Shown here: positions 17,479 through 25,500 of the stretch, piece by piece
How the letters are laid out: every line of letters starts with the position of its first letter
Position numbering within the stretch: the first letter of the stretch is position 1
Source: Bacilli bacterium
GTDB taxonomy: Bacteria; Bacillota_I; Bacilli_A; RFN20; CAG-826
Direction of reading: 5' to 3'
Assembly (NCBI GenBank): GCA_024408335.1
Contig: JAKSVB010000005.1
Location: 1-64,000 of the forward strand
DNA length: 64,000 nucleotides
Program-made: the position numbers and the translations under genes
The notes under the pieces: generated by a model
Database searches by the model: none
Told to the model about the DNA's origin: nothing
The model's input: the letters and a program-made list of their open reading frames with translations, nothing else

Positions 17479-18507
17479 ATGAAAACTATCTTAGTAACTG
17501 GAGGTTCCGGATTCATCGGAAACTGCTTTGTTCGTTTGCTTTTAAACGAACGCCCTGATTGGAGGGTTCTCAACGTTGATGTTGAGACATACGCCGCCAA
17601 TCCACACACAAACGACGATTTGAAAGATAATCCAAACTACGTCTTCTATAAGAAAGACATAAGAGACAGAGAAGCGATGGAGGAAATCTTCGAAAAGGAA
17701 AAACCTTCTGTTGTTGTTAACTTCGCCGCTGAATCTCACGTTGACCGTTCCATCAAGAACCCAACGATCTTCTTAGAGACGAACATCATTGGCGCTTCGG
17801 TCCTTATGGATTGCTGCCGCAAATACGGGATCGAAAGATATCACCAAGTATCAACTGATGAAGTATATGGAGACCTTCCATTAGATAGACCAGATCTCTT
17901 CTTCCATGAAGACACCCCATTACATACGTCATCACCATATTCGACATCCAAGGCTTCAGCAGACCTTCTTGTCCTTGCGTACTACCGCACATTCGGACTA
18001 CCTGTGACTATTTCACGCTGCTCAAATAACTACGGCCCATACCAGTTCCCTGAGAAACTCATCCCTCTCATGATCTACAAAGCATCACGCAACGAATCGC
18101 TTCCAGTCTATGGCGAAGGCCTTAACGTCAGGGATTGGCTTTATGTCGAGGACCACTGCAGAGGCATCCTTGCAGTCATCGAAAAAGGCAGAGTGGGTGA
18201 AGTCTATAACTTAGGCGGGCATAATGAACGCAATAACCTCTACATCGTTAAGAGAATCCTCTCTGAGATGGGCAAAGGAGAAGAGTTAATCACCCACGTC
18301 GCAGATAGACACGGCCATGACCAAAGATACGCGATCGACCCACATAAGGCAAACGTCGAGCTTGGATGGGATCCAGTCACAACGTTCGAAGTCGGCATCA
18401 AGAAGACCATCGATTGGTACCTTTCGGAAAAAGGCATGAAGTGGATCGAGCAATGTGTCGAATCCGAGCAAGAATGGCTCAAAGCAAATTACGAGGATAG
18501 AAAATAA
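17479..18507 (+). CDS. rmlB: dTDP-glucose 4,6-dehydratase RmlB
   Basis: 342 residues, full length. VTGGSGFIGNCFVRLLL is the NAD-binding Rossmann loop; [22 protein letters not shown] (catalytic Asp-Glu), [12 protein letters not shown] (YxxxK) and [18 protein letters not shown]-type [11 protein letters not shown] are all present. The stop overlaps the next rmlC start. The 3' end is repeated at 20007-20159 and, with much of the gene, at 23408-24094; this copy is the only intact one. TTGGAGGAAAAC ribosome site. Confidence 0.97.
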   Translation: MKTILVTGGSGFIGNCFVRLLLNERPDWRVLNVDVETYAANPHTNDDLKDNPNYVFYKKDIRDREAMEEIFEKEKPSVVVNFAAESHVDRSIKNPTIFLETNIIGASVLMDCCRKYGIERYHQVSTDEVYGDLPLDRPDLFFHEDTPLHTSSPYSTSKASADLLVLAYYRTFGLPVTISRCSNNYGPYQFPEKLIPLMIYKASRNESLPVYGEGLNVRDWLYVEDHCRGILAVIEKGRVGEVYNLGGHNERNNLYIVKRILSEMGKGEELITHVADRHGHDQRYAIDPHKANVELGWDPVTTFEVGIKKTIDWYLSEKGMKWIEQCVESEQEWLKANYEDRK

Positions 18508-19070
18508 TGGATAAGACTTTTGGAAATTTCGTATTTCACGAGACTTCGATCGAAGGAGTCTTCAAAATCGACGTTAAAAAATATGGCGACAATCGCGGTT
18601 ACTTTATGGAAACATACAAGGAATCCGATTTCCGTGCTGCTGGCATAATGAACGTGTTCATTCAGGACAACCAATCGAAATCGAAGAAAGGCGTCTTGCG
18701 TGGCCTTCATTTTCAAAAGACATTCCCGCAGGCTAAGCTTGTCCGTTGTATCGAAGGCGAGGTCTTTGATGTCTGTGTTGATATGAGAAAAGGATCACCT
18801 ACCTATGGTAAATGGGAAGGTGTTGTTCTTTCCGCGGAAAAAGGCAACCAGTTCATGATTCCTAGAGGCTTCGCTCATGGCTTTGTTGTCCTTAGCGAGA
18901 CTGCAACCTTCTGCTACAAATGTGATGAGTTATACCATCCAGAAGATGAAGGCGGAATCATGTGGAACGACCCTGAGGTCGGGATTGAGTGGCCTTTCGA
19001 TGGGGAAGTGCTCCTTTCGGAAAAGGACAAAGTCCATCCATCAATCAAGGACGTTAAGGTGGAATTCTAA
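18507..19070 (+). CDS. rmlC: dTDP-4-dehydrorhamnose 3,5-epimerase RmlC, copy 2
   Basis: 187 residues, complete, in the compact order rmlB-rmlC-rmlD with one-to-four-base overlaps, so this is likely the ancestral copy of the operon. It carries the same motifs as the copy at 13878 (VLRGLHFQ, IPRGFAHGFVVLS). Codon choice here is more C-ending than in the surrounding AT-rich genes, matching rmlB and rmlD. Confidence 0.96.
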   Translation: MDKTFGNFVFHETSIEGVFKIDVKKYGDNRGYFMETYKESDFRAAGIMNVFIQDNQSKSKKGVLRGLHFQKTFPQAKLVRCIEGEVFDVCVDMRKGSPTYGKWEGVVLSAEKGNQFMIPRGFAHGFVVLSETATFCYKCDELYHPEDEGGIMWNDPEVGIEWPFDGEVLLSEKDKVHPSIKDVKVEF

Positions 19071-19936
19071 TGAGAGTATTAGTCACAGGATTCAAAGGTC
19101 AATTAGGCTTCGACTGCATCAAAGAATTAGAGAGCAGAGGATATAGAGATATCCTTGGGATCGATATAGAAGAACTAGATATCACGGACGAGAAGGCTGT
19201 TCACGATTTCGTCTCAAGTTATAAGCCGGACGCAGTCATCCACTGCGCTGCATGGACGGCGGTTGACAAAGCCGAGGAAAACAAAGAACTCGTTTACAAG
19301 ATCAATGCCTTAGGTCCTAAATACATAGCCGAAGCGTGTAACGATATCGACGCTAAGATGGTTCAAGTATCCACCGATTACGTATTCGATGGAAAAGGAA
19401 CTGAGCCATTTGAAACCGATTCTCCTAAAGGCGGATTATCAACATATGGCAAGACAAAGTCCGAAGGTGAGGATTTTGTAATCGCCTCTAACCCAAAGCA
19501 TTTCGTTGTCAGAACTACCGGTGTTTTTGGTGTTAACGGCAACAACTTCATCAAGACCATGTTAAGACTTGCTGATATGGGTAAAAAAGAACTTAATGTT
19601 GTTAATGACCAAATTGTTTCTGTTACATACACAAAAGACTTGGCAAGGGTGTTGATCGACATGATCGAAACGGAAAAATATGGCATCTATCATGCGGCGA
19701 ACCAAGACTATTTCTCGTGGTGTGATTTCGCAAGAGAGATCTTCCACGAAGCTTCAAAAGACGTCAAGGTCAACGGTGTCACTACCGAAGAATACAAAGC
19801 CATGGTCCCAGGGCAAACCGACAGACCAAAGAACTCAAGATTAAGCTTCAAGAGCCTTGATGAGTCCGGTTTCAAGAGGCTTCCAAATCATTTGGACGCT
19901 TTAAAACGTTATCTCAAAGAATCGAATTGGCAATAA
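19070..19936 (+). CDS. rmlD: dTDP-4-dehydrorhamnose reductase RmlD
   Basis: 288 residues. RVLVTGFKGQLGFDCIKEL is the Rossmann start, followed by DAVIHCAAWTAVDKAEE, VQVSTDYVFDG and YGKTKSEGE (YxxxK). It reduces the epimerised keto-sugar to dTDP-L-rhamnose. It is the last gene of the rmlBCD block; downstream is a displaced rmlB fragment rather than a normal terminator. Confidence 0.96.
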   Translation: MRVLVTGFKGQLGFDCIKELESRGYRDILGIDIEELDITDEKAVHDFVSSYKPDAVIHCAAWTAVDKAEENKELVYKINALGPKYIAEACNDIDAKMVQVSTDYVFDGKGTEPFETDSPKGGLSTYGKTKSEGEDFVIASNPKHFVVRTTGVFGVNGNNFIKTMLRLADMGKKELNVVNDQIVSVTYTKDLARVLIDMIETEKYGIYHAANQDYFSWCDFAREIFHEASKDVKVNGVTTEEYKAMVPGQTDRPKNSRLSFKSLDESGFKRLPNHLDALKRYLKESNWQ

Positions 19937-20006
19937 GAGATAAAAAGGAATAACTCGAGATTTTAATGCATATAAAACTATTAAGTTCCTTCGTTCCTGA
20001 ATTGGC

Positions 20007-20159
20007 GTCGAGCTTGGATGGGATCCAGTCACAACGTTCGAAGTTGGCATCAAGAAGACCATCGATTGGTATCTCTCAGAAAAAGGCATGAAGTGGATCG
20101 AACAATGCGTCGAATCCGAGCAAGAATGGCTCAAAGCGAATTACGAGAATAGAAAATAG
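20007..20159 (+). pseudogene. rmlB 3' fragment (50 codons)
   Basis: From VELGWDPVTTFEVGIKKTID to NYENRK and stop, this is a near-identical copy of the end of rmlB (18355-18507), with no start and no upstream part. It joins directly to the damaged wecB gene, in the same frame. It marks a recombination junction. Confidence 0.88.
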
Positions 20160-20213
20160 TTTATAAAGGAAAAAGTTGTTGTTACGGTTGGATGTAGACC
20201 AGATTGCATCAAA

Positions 20214-21281
20214 ATGATGCCTTTGGTCAAAGAGTTAAAAAAGAGAGAAGGTTTAGAAACAATCCTTTTGTCAACAGGGCAGCATAGGCAAATGCTTGAT
20301 CAAGTGTTCGAAGTGTTTGGAGAAAAGCCTGATTATGATCTTGCGATCATGAAACAAGGACAAACTCTTTTCGATATCACTTCAAACATATTGAATGGAG
20401 TTAAATCCGTTCTTGAAGAGATAAAACCAGATGTTGTTTTAGTCCATGGCGATACATCAACCGCATTCGTTACCGCTCTAGCGTGTTTCTACCTTCAAAT
20501 CCCTGTCGGACATGTTGAAGCAGGACTTCGTACATACAACATTTATTCGCCTTTCCCAGAAGAGTTTAATAGACAGGGCATTGGGCTTGTTGCAAAGTAC
20601 AATTTCGCGCCAACAAAGCTTGCTAAAGACAATCTGTTAAACGAGGGTAAAAAACCTGAGAGCATTTATGTTACGGGCAACACTGTTATTGATGCAATGG
20701 GCCACACCGTCAAAGAAGACTACAACCATCCTGAACTCGATTGGGTTGGAGAAGATAAACTTATTTTTATCACTGCGCATAGAAGAGAAAACCTTGGTGA
20801 ACCTATGCACAATATGTTCAAGGCTATTAGAAGGGTTCTTGATGAAAACCCAGGTTGCAAAGCGGTATGCCCTATTCATATGAACCCTCTTGTTAGAAAG
20901 GCTGCAGATGAAGAGTTAGGTGGCTGCGACAGAATACACATTATCGAACCGATCGAGGTGTTTGATTGCCACAATTTCGAGTCAAGAGCTTATCTTATTT
21001 TGACGGACAGCGGAGGAATTCAAGAAGAAGCTCCTGCTTATGGCGTTCCTGTTCTTGTTATGAGAGATACAACAGAAAGACCTGAAGGAGTCAACGCAGG
21101 AACGTTGAAGTTGGTTGGGACATCTGAGGAAGTTATTTATAACGAATTCACTAAACTTCTCACTGACAAAGATGCCTATGCCGCAATGAGCAAGGCTTGC
21201 AATCCTTATGGTGACGGACATGCTTGTGAAAGAATTGCTGATATCTTAGAAGGCAAAGACTATCAGGAATGGAATAATTAA
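20214..21281 (+). CDS. wecB: UDP-N-acetylglucosamine 2-epimerase, native start codon lost
   Basis: 355 residues from ATG 20214, closely similar to the intact wecB at 41693 (STGQHRQMLDQV, VLVHGDTSTAF, VGHVEAGLRT, FITAHRRENLGEP, LTDSGGIQEEAP). Alignment shows the real N-terminus lies upstream: the frame reads IKEKVVVTVGCRPDCIKMM from 20163, but the codon where Met is expected is ATA and no ATG, GTG or TTG exists between the preceding stop (20157) and 20214. Starting at 20214 would delete the first strand and the nucleotide-binding loop. It is therefore either started at ATA or non-functional. It would interconvert UDP-GlcNAc and UDP-ManNAc. Confidence 0.85.
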   Translation: MMPLVKELKKREGLETILLSTGQHRQMLDQVFEVFGEKPDYDLAIMKQGQTLFDITSNILNGVKSVLEEIKPDVVLVHGDTSTAFVTALACFYLQIPVGHVEAGLRTYNIYSPFPEEFNRQGIGLVAKYNFAPTKLAKDNLLNEGKKPESIYVTGNTVIDAMGHTVKEDYNHPELDWVGEDKLIFITAHRRENLGEPMHNMFKAIRRVLDENPGCKAVCPIHMNPLVRKAADEELGGCDRIHIIEPIEVFDCHNFESRAYLILTDSGGIQEEAPAYGVPVLVMRDTTERPEGVNAGTLKLVGTSEEVIYNEFTKLLTDKDAYAAMSKACNPYGDGHACERIADILEGKDYQEWNN

Positions 21282-21324
21282 CTGATTGGAAATAGAAACC
21301 CAGAAAACAGAAAGGAAGCAATAT

Positions 21325-21684
21325 ATGGAATGGTATTATGACAAAAGCGGAAACCCCGTGATGTACATTTATGGCGATATGTTTATTAGCTCAGAGGGGA
21401 AATGGCTTTGCTGGATTTATAATGGCTCAATTTATGGGTTAAAATCAGGCAAGCATATCGGATGGTTTGAAAATTCAAAAGTATATGATTCTAATAATAG
21501 AGTAATCGCTTTTGCCCAAGGTGCTTCTAATCTTCCATATATGCCAGGTCTTTATGGAACTCCTGGACTTAGAGGTATCCCGGGTATTCCTGGAAGACCG
21601 GGATTTGGTGGAGTACCAGGCAGGCCCGGATACGGCGGATTCTCAAATTATGATGTTTTATCGTACTTTGAAACGAATCAATAG
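21325..21684 (+). CDS. 4-fold beta-flower-like protein with collagen-like tail
   Basis: 119 residues. The N-terminal ~75 residues carry repeats of the type G-x-P-x-x-Y-I-Y-G-D, W-I-Y-N-G-S-I-Y-G and K-H-I-G-W-F, matching the small beta-flower domain. From about residue 80 a Gly-x-Pro-rich stretch follows (GLYGTPGLRGIPGIPGRPG) with about ten Gly-X-Y triplets, like a short collagen. No signal peptide is seen, so it is probably cytoplasmic. AAAGGAAG precedes the ATG; the in-frame TTG at 21286 is weaker. It begins the TIR cassette; its role there is unknown. Confidence 0.7.
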   Translation: MEWYYDKSGNPVMYIYGDMFISSEGKWLCWIYNGSIYGLKSGKHIGWFENSKVYDSNNRVIAFAQGASNLPYMPGLYGTPGLRGIPGIPGRPGFGGVPGRPGYGGFSNYDVLSYFETNQ

Positions 21685-21794
21685 TTCGAAAGACGAAAGA
21701 GAAAATATTTGCCCAATATTATCAGCTTACCTTCAAACTTTAATGCTTTTGAAGAGAAGCGGTGAGTTAAGTGAATGAAAGGAAGGAAAAATCT

Positions 21795-22427
21795 ATGGAA
21801 CAAAATGCAAGAAATGTATTTATCTCCTTTAGATTTGAAGATGGTTTTGAATATAAAGAGGATTTGAGTAAATTGTTTGACAGAGAAAATGATACTGTGG
21901 ATTATTCGGAAGATGAAGACAGATCTGGTTGCTCGGAAGAAACTATTAAGAAATATTTATACGACAAGCTTAAAAGATCTAGCGTTACTATTATTTTATT
22001 AACTCCTAAAGCGCTTAATTATAATACAGATAGAGATGGAAAAATTGATGATTGGATATACGATGAAGTAAGGTATTCGCTTGAGGATAGAGAAGGCAAT
22101 AGAACAAATGGAATTATTGCTGTATATGTTCCTGAGTGTAAAGATAAACTGTTAGGTACATCGACTCATAAATGTCAATTGTGTGATGGATATAAAACAA
22201 CTATTATTTATAACCAAGACAACTTGTTTAGGCTAAATATGATGAATGTTAAACCGGAATACAAGAAGAACAAATGCAGCGGGATATTTGATACGAATTG
22301 GGACTCGTATTGTTCCTTGGTATCATATGAGGATTTTAAGGGTGATCCATCAAAATATATAGAAATTGCTTTTAAGAAAAAAGAAATGCGAAATCATTAT
22401 ACACTTATTAAGAGAATAGGAGACTAG
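21795..22427 (+). CDS. MTH538-type TIR-like protein (ThsB-like)
   Basis: 210 residues. ARNVFISFRFEDGFEYKEDL is the first strand and loop of the MTH538/ThsB TIR-like family (DUF1863), with SSVTIILLTPKALNY and DDWIYDEVRYSLEDREG as the later conserved blocks including the helix where the catalytic acidic residue is expected. ThsB proteins are the phage sensors of Thoeris that make a cyclic ADP-ribose-type signal from NAD. No ThsA (SLOG/SIR2 or macro) gene is adjacent; the partner appears to be the small membrane protein that follows. AAGGAA ribosome site at 21780-21786. Confidence 0.75.
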   Translation: MEQNARNVFISFRFEDGFEYKEDLSKLFDRENDTVDYSEDEDRSGCSEETIKKYLYDKLKRSSVTIILLTPKALNYNTDRDGKIDDWIYDEVRYSLEDREGNRTNGIIAVYVPECKDKLLGTSTHKCQLCDGYKTTIIYNQDNLFRLNMMNVKPEYKKNKCSGIFDTNWDSYCSLVSYEDFKGDPSKYIEIAFKKKEMRNHYTLIKRIGD

Positions 22428-22431
22428 AATT

Positions 22432-22839
22432 ATGAACGATAAAATTGAACATTTAAAAATGATTGAGGATATTATTTCTAGAATGGCCAACAATAGTATT
22501 AAGGCAAAAGAGTTCACAATTGCAATTGTTTCATTATTTGGCGTTCTCCTATCTATTAATTCGGAAAAACAGTGGTTATTTGTGTTGATAATACCAATTA
22601 TTGCACTTTGGTTTATGGATTCAAAATACCTTCAGCAGGAAAGAACATTTAGAAAACTATATGATTTTATTAGAAACAAGGAAGACAAGATTGATTTTAA
22701 TATGAATCCTAAACAAGTAAAACTTGAGTCAACTGACCATTCATTATGTTTTTGTAATTGCTTGTTCTCATGGAGTGAGGTGTTCTTCTATATATTCATT
22801 ATTGCAGGAATTGTAGGAGTTTATTTCATATTGAGGTAA
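22432..22839 (+). CDS. Small membrane protein between two TIR genes, candidate effector
   Basis: 135 residues with three hydrophobic segments (about residues 27-42, 47-65 and 112-134). It begins with a helix LKMIEDIISRMANNSIKAKE that resembles a widespread membrane-protein type found next to TIR and nucleotide-signal defence genes. There is no recognisable ligand-binding domain. It lies four bases after the first TIR gene and four before the second, with GGAG upstream, so the three are one operon. A membrane-permeabilising effector is inferred. Confidence 0.6.
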   Translation: MNDKIEHLKMIEDIISRMANNSIKAKEFTIAIVSLFGVLLSINSEKQWLFVLIIPIIALWFMDSKYLQQERTFRKLYDFIRNKEDKIDFNMNPKQVKLESTDHSLCFCNCLFSWSEVFFYIFIIAGIVGVYFILR

Positions 22840-22842
22840 TAT

Positions 22843-23409
22843 ATGAACGGTTTTAAAAATGGATATTTTGATTCTTATAAACGAATTCAATTAAATGAAT
22901 CAAGAAATCATTTCACTATTCACGATTCCGATAAGATAAACGTATTTGTCTCACACAAGCATTCTGATTTAGAGGATTTGAAAGGACTAATAGGGTTTCT
23001 TGAAACGCAATATAATTGCTATTGCTACGTCGACGCAAACGATAACTGCATGCCTAAAAACACTTGTGGAGCAACTGCGACAAGGCTTAAGGACATGATT
23101 AAGAAAAGCGATAAATTTATTCTCTTAGCAACGCAAGAGGCTATTGAATCTAAATGGTGTAATTGGGAACTCGGATATGGTGATGCAGTAAAGTTTGATA
23201 AAAACTGTGTCGCCTTGATTTTTCTAAATTCAACAAACAGCTTTGAATATGGCAACGAATATATGCAAAATTATCCTTGTATAGTATATAGAGACGGAAC
23301 TACGAAATACTCTGATGGAACATTAATTCCAAAAGGCTATTATGTTCGAAGTAAGAGCGCTAACGGCTGGAATTTGACTGGTTTAAAAGATTGGCTGAAT
23401 AAAAAATAA
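22843..23409 (+). CDS. TIR-domain protein
   Basis: 188 residues. After a ~30-residue lead, [19 protein letters not shown] opens a TIR fold; [20 protein letters not shown] and WELGYGDA contain the conserved Trp-Glu region where the TIR catalytic Glu sits. It could hydrolyse or cyclise NAD or act as a second sensor. It is the last gene of the cassette; immediately after its stop the sequence becomes an rmlB fragment. Confidence 0.75.
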   Translation: MNGFKNGYFDSYKRIQLNESRNHFTIHDSDKINVFVSHKHSDLEDLKGLIGFLETQYNCYCYVDANDNCMPKNTCGATATRLKDMIKKSDKFILLATQEAIESKWCNWELGYGDAVKFDKNCVALIFLNSTNSFEYGNEYMQNYPCIVYRDGTTKYSDGTLIPKGYYVRSKSANGWNLTGLKDWLNKK

Positions 23410-24094
23410 ATATGGCATTGAAAGATATCACCAAGTTTCAACTGATGAAGTATATGGCGATCTTCCATTAGATAGACCAGATTTATTCTTCCATGAAGAC
23501 ACTCCATTGCACACTTCCTCCCCATATTCCACATCGAAAGCGTCCGCCGACCTCCTTGTTCTCGCGTATCACAGAACATACGGTCTTCCAGTAACTGTCT
23601 CCCGTTGTTCAAATAACTATGGCCCCTACCAGTTCCCTGAGAAGCTCATCCCTTTGATGATCTACAAAGCATCGCGCAACGAATCTCTTCCGGTATACGG
23701 CGAAGGGTTTAATGTCCGCGACTAGCTCTATTTCGAAGGCCACTGCAGATGCATCCTCGCGGTTATTGAAAAAGGCAGAGTCGGCGAAGTCTATAACTTA
23801 GGCGGGCATAATGAACGCAATAACCTCTACATCGTTAAGAGAATCCTCTCAGAGATGGGAAAGCCTGAATCACTCATTACCCACGTCGCAGATAGACATG
23901 GACACGACCAAAGATATGCGATCGACCCACATAAGGCAAACGTCGAGCTTGGATGGGACCCTGTCACAACATTCGAAGTCGGTATCAAGAAGACCATCGA
24001 TTGGTATCTCTCAGAAAAAGGCATGAAGTGGATCGAACAATGTGTCGAATCCAAGCAAGAATGGCTCAAAGCGAATTACGAGGATGGAAAATAG
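23408..24094 (+). pseudogene. rmlB pseudogene (C-terminal two thirds, one nonsense codon)
   Basis: The frame starts abruptly at [15 protein letters not shown], corresponding to about residue 115 of the intact enzyme, and follows it to the normal C-terminus. At 23723-23725 the Trp codon of RDWLY is TAG, and nearby residues are substituted (GHCRCI for DHCRGI). There is no start region. Together with 18355-18507 and 20007-20159 this is the third copy of the rmlB 3' end in 6 kb. Confidence 0.9.
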
Positions 24095-24153
24095 AGAACG
24101 CGTGTAAAAGTAACATAAATAGAAAACGGAGATAGCAGAAAAGAATTATTGCA

Positions 24154-24187
24154 TACGGGGCCTTGGCTTACTTTATCAGGCCCCGTA
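24154..24187. repeat. Perfect 10-bp inverted repeat
   Basis: TACGGGGCCT (24154-24163) and AGGCCCCGTA (24178-24187) form a strong stem with a 14-base loop. It is much richer in GC than its surroundings and has no T run after it. It lies just after the rmlB pseudogene and could be a terminator remnant or a mobile-element end. Confidence 0.55.
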
Positions 24188-24277
24188 AACTTGTTAAGAG
24201 AGCCTAAGCATTTGGGAATCATCTTGTTGTTTGTTTTTCGACTGACGATTTTGACTGATGGTAGAATGGAGAAAAAT

Positions 24278-24928
24278 ATGGCTAAAGAGAGTGTCAAAGA
24301 AGGTTACAGTCTTCGCAAAAAATTAAAAAAATTCGAACTAATCCATAAACGGGAATTTGTTTGTATCTTAATTTGCGCTTTGTCAGTGGCTGCATTATTA
24401 TGTGGCTTGTTTCTTTTTGAGGGGCTTCCTGGAAATATAATAAGCTCTGTTTTCTCAAGCGTTTTTGCCTCCTCGCTATTTGCTTTGGTGCTTGAAATAA
24501 TCGAAACAAGGAAGTATTTGGCAAGCAACAAATTACTAATAAAAAAACTATATGGCCACTGTTTATTGCTAAGAAATTATGAAAACGATGCCAAAAGCGT
24601 GATCTTATCAATGAAAAGTGATAATGGGTTCTTCAATCGGAACCTTCTTATATCTAGTTCTTTTTATATTTTTCACACTATACACAATATCTCCAATTGT
24701 ATCGATGAAATTCGTTCCAGGGACGAATTGTTTAGTGAGAGTTTCATCTCAATGGTTAATCGCTTCAGCAATAACTTGTTGTGCAATCAACAGAGTCTGC
24801 TATCGATTGTTAGCGGTGCTGCAAGTGGTTTCAACCCAAATATAATTTTATGCAACGGATTGGATGGATTTATTGCTCATATTGAAGTTTGCTATATCAA
24901 CAACTTGAATAAGGCGTTCTATTCATAG
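24278..24928 (+). CDS. Membrane protein of unknown family
   Basis: 216 residues, family not recognised. A charged N-terminus (MAKESVKEGYSLRKKLKKF) is followed by a pair of hydrophobic helices (residues ~30-48 and ~56-75, FVCILICALSVAALLCGLFL and a Ser/Phe-rich second helix), then a helical, mostly soluble C-terminal domain of ~140 residues. GGAG precedes ATG 24278 by seven bases. It is a singleton between two broken polysaccharide genes and, given the neighbourhood, may be a defence or surface gene; nothing in the sequence proves this. Confidence 0.55.
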   Translation: MAKESVKEGYSLRKKLKKFELIHKREFVCILICALSVAALLCGLFLFEGLPGNIISSVFSSVFASSLFALVLEIIETRKYLASNKLLIKKLYGHCLLLRNYENDAKSVILSMKSDNGFFNRNLLISSSFYIFHTIHNISNCIDEIRSRDELFSESFISMVNRFSNNLLCNQQSLLSIVSGAASGFNPNIILCNGLDGFIAHIEVCYINNLNKAFYS

Positions 24929-25264
24929 GTTTGGGACCTCTCTTCTTTGCCGGATCCTTTTGATGGAGGCATCACCAAAGGTGAGCATTGGCATAACTCC
25001 AAATGGGAACTCTTCATAGTTGTCCATGGGCATGGCCTCATTCAAGAGAGGAATATCAATACCAACGAGATGGTTGAGTTTGAAGTGTCCGGAGACAAGA
25101 TCGAAGCGATTCATATGATTCCAGGCTGGACTCATAACATTATCAATTTATCAGAAACAGAAGATCTTGTTATGGTTATGACCTGTAATGAAATCATAGG
25201 TATAAAAGTAACGCCGAGTGTTTTTGGCTCTTCTTTTGTAGATGAAGGTGAAGACATTGTTTGA
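24929..25264 (+). pseudogene. CapF-type cupin C-terminal fragment
   Basis: GGITKGEHWHNSKWELFIVV, HGLIQERNI and GWTHNIINLSETEDLVMVMT match the C-terminal cupin domain of CapF/FnlB-type UDP-sugar reductase-epimerases. The N-terminal SDR domain is missing; the frame runs back only to the stop of the previous gene. It is the remnant of a capsule amino-sugar gene cut by insertion of the upstream gene. Confidence 0.72.
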
Positions 25265-25443
25265 AGCAATTGCAGGTTATCATACAAAACAGCCAGTCAT
25301 TTAGATATTTCTATGTCTAAAATATACTTTATGCACTTTTTACATAAAATACTGTTCTTTATTATTTTATAATAACTTAAATTTTACAGAATATATCCAA
25401 AAATACCGATAAACACAGATTGATTTCCATAATAATAGATGAT

Positions 25444-25472
25444 TGTTGAAAAGTATAATAACAAAGTATAAA
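25444..25472 (+). promoter_or_regulatory. Candidate promoter of the AAA/DUF3226 operon
   Basis: TTGTTG (25444-25449) and TATAAA (25467-25472) are 17 bases apart, 28 bases before the ATG with its AGAGGT ribosome site. Bases 25265-25443 upstream are AT-rich and show no gene. Confidence 0.5.
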
Positions 25473-25500
25473 ATTACTTTGCAATAAAAAGAGGTTATTT

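Noticed and set aside
21512-21778. 88-codon frame overlapping the beta-flower gene
   Set aside because: It is the +1 shadow of the Gly-X-Y repeat and has no ribosome site.
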